Below, piece after piece: positions 5,045 to 6,693 of a DNA stretch of 6,693 nucleotides (its first letter is position 1; each line of letters opens with the position of its first letter). Location: assembly GCA_900542945.1 (NCBI GenBank), contig UQPI01000081.1, forward strand, positions 1 to 6,693, in the 5' to 3' direction. The stretch comes from an uncultured Collinsella sp. (GTDB taxonomy: Bacteria; Actinomycetota; Coriobacteriia; Coriobacteriales; Coriobacteriaceae). The notes under the pieces were generated by a model that was not told the DNA's origin, made no database searches, and worked only from the letters and a program-made list of their open reading frames with translations. A program made the position numbers and the translations under genes.

Positions 5045-6022
5045 TTACAGGCCGAGCATGGGCTCCAGGACAAAGAAGTACGCAAGCACCACGATACCCA
5101 GGATGATGCGGTAGACGCCGAAGCACTTAAAGTCGTGACGGCGGACGAAGCCCATGAGCCACTTGATGGCGATGAGCGAAACCACAAAGGCAACGACGCA
5201 GCCCACGCCCAGGATGGCGAGCTCGTTGGCGCCAAACGTACCGCCCTTAATAAAGTACTTGACCAGCTTGAGCGCACTCGCGCCAAACATAACGGGGATG
5301 GCCAGGAAGAACGTGAACTTAGACGCCACCGAGCGCGTGCAGCCCAGCAGCAGGCCGCCGATGATGGTGGAGCCAGAGCGCGACGTGCCCGGCACCAGCG
5401 AGAGCACCTGGAAGCAACCGATACCCAGTGCGGTCTTCCAGCTCAGGTCCTCGAGCGTAGCGATGGAACCAAAGTCCAGGTTATCGTCATCGTCGTCTGC
5501 AGCAGCAACCGCAGCGGGCGCGGCAAAGTGTGCGCCAGCGGGACGTCCACCCGACGCCGCGGCACGCGAACCAAACGAACCGGCAACGGCCATTTCCTCG
5601 CGCTTGTTCGCGCGCCAGTTCTCGATCACGATAAACAGCACGCCGTATACGATGAGCGCCAGCGCCACGACGGGAGCATTGTAGAAATGCTCCTCCATCC
5701 AGTCGTTGAGCGGCAGACCGATCACCGCGGCGGGAATGCAGCCGAGCACAATCTTGCCCCACAGTACCCAGGTGTCGCGACGACCCTCCTTGCCCTTGCT
5801 GGGAGAAAACGGGTTAAGGTCGTAGAAGAACAGGACGCAGACGGCCAAAATGGCGCCAAGCTGGATCACGACCAGGAACATATTCCAGAACGTCTCGCTC
5901 ACGTTCATCTTGACGAACTCGTCCACCAAGATCATGTGACCGGTCGACGAGACGGGCAGCCATTCGGTGATGCCCTCGACCAGGCCCATGAAGGCAGATT
6001 TTAGAAGCTCGATGATATCCAA
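5045..6022 (-). CDS. uppP: Undecaprenyl-diphosphatase UppP (BacA family)
   Basis: This integral membrane enzyme removes a phosphate from undecaprenyl pyrophosphate, recycling the lipid carrier for peptidoglycan and other envelope polymers; overproduction in other bacteria confers bacitracin resistance. The 325-residue product carries both signatures: VEGITEWLPVSSTGH (15-29), with Glu16, Glu20, Ser26 and His29 matching the metal and catalytic positions, and PGTSRSGST (211-219), with Arg215. Hydrophobic segments include about 47-66, 88-104, 117-134, 200-227, 235-255, 268-290 and 302-319. It is longer than the usual 265-280 residues because of a low-complexity insertion at about 140-185 (Ala/Gly-rich, then five Asp). 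I choose the TTG at 6022 because GAGGGGG lies 5 nt upstream and MDIIELLKSA fits the family N-terminus; an in-frame GTG at 6043 would add seven residues but has a poor ribosome site. It is transcribed alone, divergent from the stress gene. Confidence 0.94.
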   Translation of the reverse strand: MDIIELLKSAFMGLVEGITEWLPVSSTGHMILVDEFVKMNVSETFWNMFLVVIQLGAILAVCVLFFYDLNPFSPSKGKEGRRDTWVLWGKIVLGCIPAAVIGLPLNDWMEEHFYNAPVVALALIVYGVLFIVIENWRANKREEMAVAGSFGSRAAASGGRPAGAHFAAPAAVAAADDDDDNLDFGSIATLEDLSWKTALGIGCFQVLSLVPGTSRSGSTIIGGLLLGCTRSVASKFTFFLAIPVMFGASALKLVKYFIKGGTFGANELAILGVGCVVAFVVSLIAIKWLMGFVRRHDFKCFGVYRIILGIVVLAYFFVLEPMLGL

Positions 6023-6034
6023 AGGGACCCCCTC
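6023..6034 (-). promoter_or_regulatory. Ribosome site deciding the uppP start
   Basis: On the minus strand GAGGGGG (6034-6028) precedes the TTG at 6022-6020 by 5 nt, whereas the upstream GTG at 6043-6041 has only CGGCGGGT before it. A TTG start is uncommon, so this remains a judgement supported by the family N-terminus. Confidence 0.55.
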
Positions 6035-6043
6035 GTTAGACAC

Positions 6044-6269
6044 CCGCCGATATTGTTCTGCGGACGGTGCGGGCGATGTCCCATTATCAACCGTTCGGGC
6101 GCGTCTGCGCCTACCCTTACCAAAAAACTCGCCCGTTCACAGAATTGCGAGCGGTCAAACCCAAATCCTTGGGTATAACTGCAACAAGATAAAGTGTCCG
6201 GCGGCCAACGCGCCCGCGCCCGCCCGATGCACGAGCCCCGCGCCCGTGCGATAGACCAAGGAGGAAACC
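6044..6269. promoter_or_regulatory. Divergent control region of uppP and the Usp gene
   Basis: The 226 bp between the outermost uppP start and the Usp start hold no gene. A -10-like GATAAT lies on the minus strand at 6088-6083, about 60 nt before uppP, without a good -35. On the plus side TATAAC (6174-6179) and TAAAGT (6190-6195) are AT-rich candidates, also with poor -35 matches. An inverted repeat ACCCAA/TTGGGT (6159-6164 with 6169-6174) overlaps the first candidate and could be a small operator. Assignments are tentative. Confidence 0.3.
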
Positions 6270-6693
6270 ATGAACGAGGGCTACACCAAGGTATTTGTTT
6301 CACTCGACGGTACTGAGCAGCAGGATTTTGTGCTCGCACGCGCCATCAAGGTCGCCGCGAACAACGGCGCCAAGCTGATTATCGGCCACGTTATCGATTC
6401 CACGGCACTCGAGAGCGCCGGCTCCTATCCGGTCGACCTGGTCAACGGCCTAGAGGAGGCATTTAAGAACTCCATCGCCAAGCAGCTCGAAGAGGCCAAG
6501 GCCAATCCCGACATTCCCGAGGTCGAGGTCATGATTCGCGCCGGCCGCATTCGCGAGACGCTCAAGGACGAGATGCTCGACGTGGTTAAGCCCGACCTGG
6601 TGCTCTGCGGCGCCCGCGGCCTGTCCTCGATCAAGTATGCACTCCTGGGCTCGATTTCGACGTTCCTGCTACGCAACACCGACTGCGACATCT
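6270..6693 (+). CDS. Universal stress protein (UspA family), 3' end outside the window
   Basis: The first 141 residues are present and the frame is still open at the window edge. ATG at 6270 follows AAGGAGG (6258-6264) at 5 nt. The start KVFVSLDGTEQQDFVLARAI (7-26) has the conserved first strand and Asp13 of the Usp fold, followed by KLIIGHVID (35-43). The stretch GARGLSSIKYALLGS (114-128) fits the G-2x-G-9x-G-S/T nucleotide-binding signature, so this is probably an ATP-binding Usp, like MJ0577-type proteins rather than E. coli UspA. The sequence ends at LLRNTDCDI, so on family grounds only the last strand, about 5-10 residues, is missing unless the protein is a tandem Usp. Its usual role is a cytosolic stress or starvation-linked regulator; its partner cannot be told from this context. 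Confidence 0.9.
   Translation, partial: MNEGYTKVFVSLDGTEQQDFVLARAIKVAANNGAKLIIGHVIDSTALESAGSYPVDLVNGLEEAFKNSIAKQLEEAKANPDIPEVEVMIRAGRIRETLKDEMLDVVKPDLVLCGARGLSSIKYALLGSISTFLLRNTDCDI

Noticed and set aside
5003..6004. Long plus-strand open frame antisense to uppP
   Set aside because: It is a mirror frame of a high-GC membrane protein gene; its product is hydrophilic with His/Arg/Gln-rich composition, no recognisable domain and no ribosome site.
1..6693. CRISPR array, tRNA or rRNA genes, prophage or defence genes
   Set aside because: I found no regularly spaced direct repeats, no cloverleaf-like sequence, and no integrase, Cas, restriction or toxin-antitoxin motifs. The repeats present are isolated palindromes.

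Overview
The window looks like a piece of a high-GC actinobacterial chromosome, most likely class Coriobacteriia and near Collinsella. This is inferred from overall composition and from the style of the encoded proteins: GC-rich codons, Ala/Gly-rich inserts, AGGAGG-type ribosome sites. No marker gene is present to prove it. Four protein genes are supported, each apparently its own transcription unit: a UvrD/PcrA-type DNA helicase (minus, 439-3339), a D-2-hydroxyacid dehydrogenase (plus, 3567-4562), undecaprenyl-diphosphatase UppP (minus, 5045-6022), and the 5' part of a universal stress protein gene (plus, from 6270, cut by the window end).

Layout. Positions 1-438 hold no convincing gene. They contain a 20-bp inverted repeat (1-20 with 225-244), a strong hairpin inside it, a very short reading frame with an excellent Shine-Dalgarno, and a hairpin just past the helicase stop. 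Positions 3340-3566 form the divergent promoter region between helicase and dehydrogenase. Positions 4563-5044 form a 480-bp gene-free, hairpin-rich stretch between the 3' ends of the dehydrogenase and uppP. Positions 6023-6269 form the divergent control region of uppP and the stress gene.

The genes are not an obvious pathway. The helicase serves DNA repair and replication, UppP recycles the lipid carrier for peptidoglycan synthesis, the dehydrogenase reduces or oxidises an unknown 2-keto/2-hydroxy acid, and the Usp protein is a probable ATP-binding stress factor. I see no defence, secretion or biosynthetic system here.

The most unusual content is non-coding. (i) A hairpin of about 32 nt occurs twice in the same orientation (367-398 and 4960-4991, 28 of 32 identical), each about 40 nt past the stop of a minus-strand gene. 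(ii) A second short element occurs as an inverted pair (3481-3509 and 4920-4947) bracketing the dehydrogenase. (iii) A nearly perfect 35-nt palindrome abuts the dehydrogenase stop codon. (iv) A perfect 11-bp hairpin sits in an AT-richer stretch after it. Together these suggest a genome with families of small dispersed palindromic elements. On the protein side, the dehydrogenase has a degenerate nucleotide-binding motif, and both the helicase and UppP carry low-complexity insertions.
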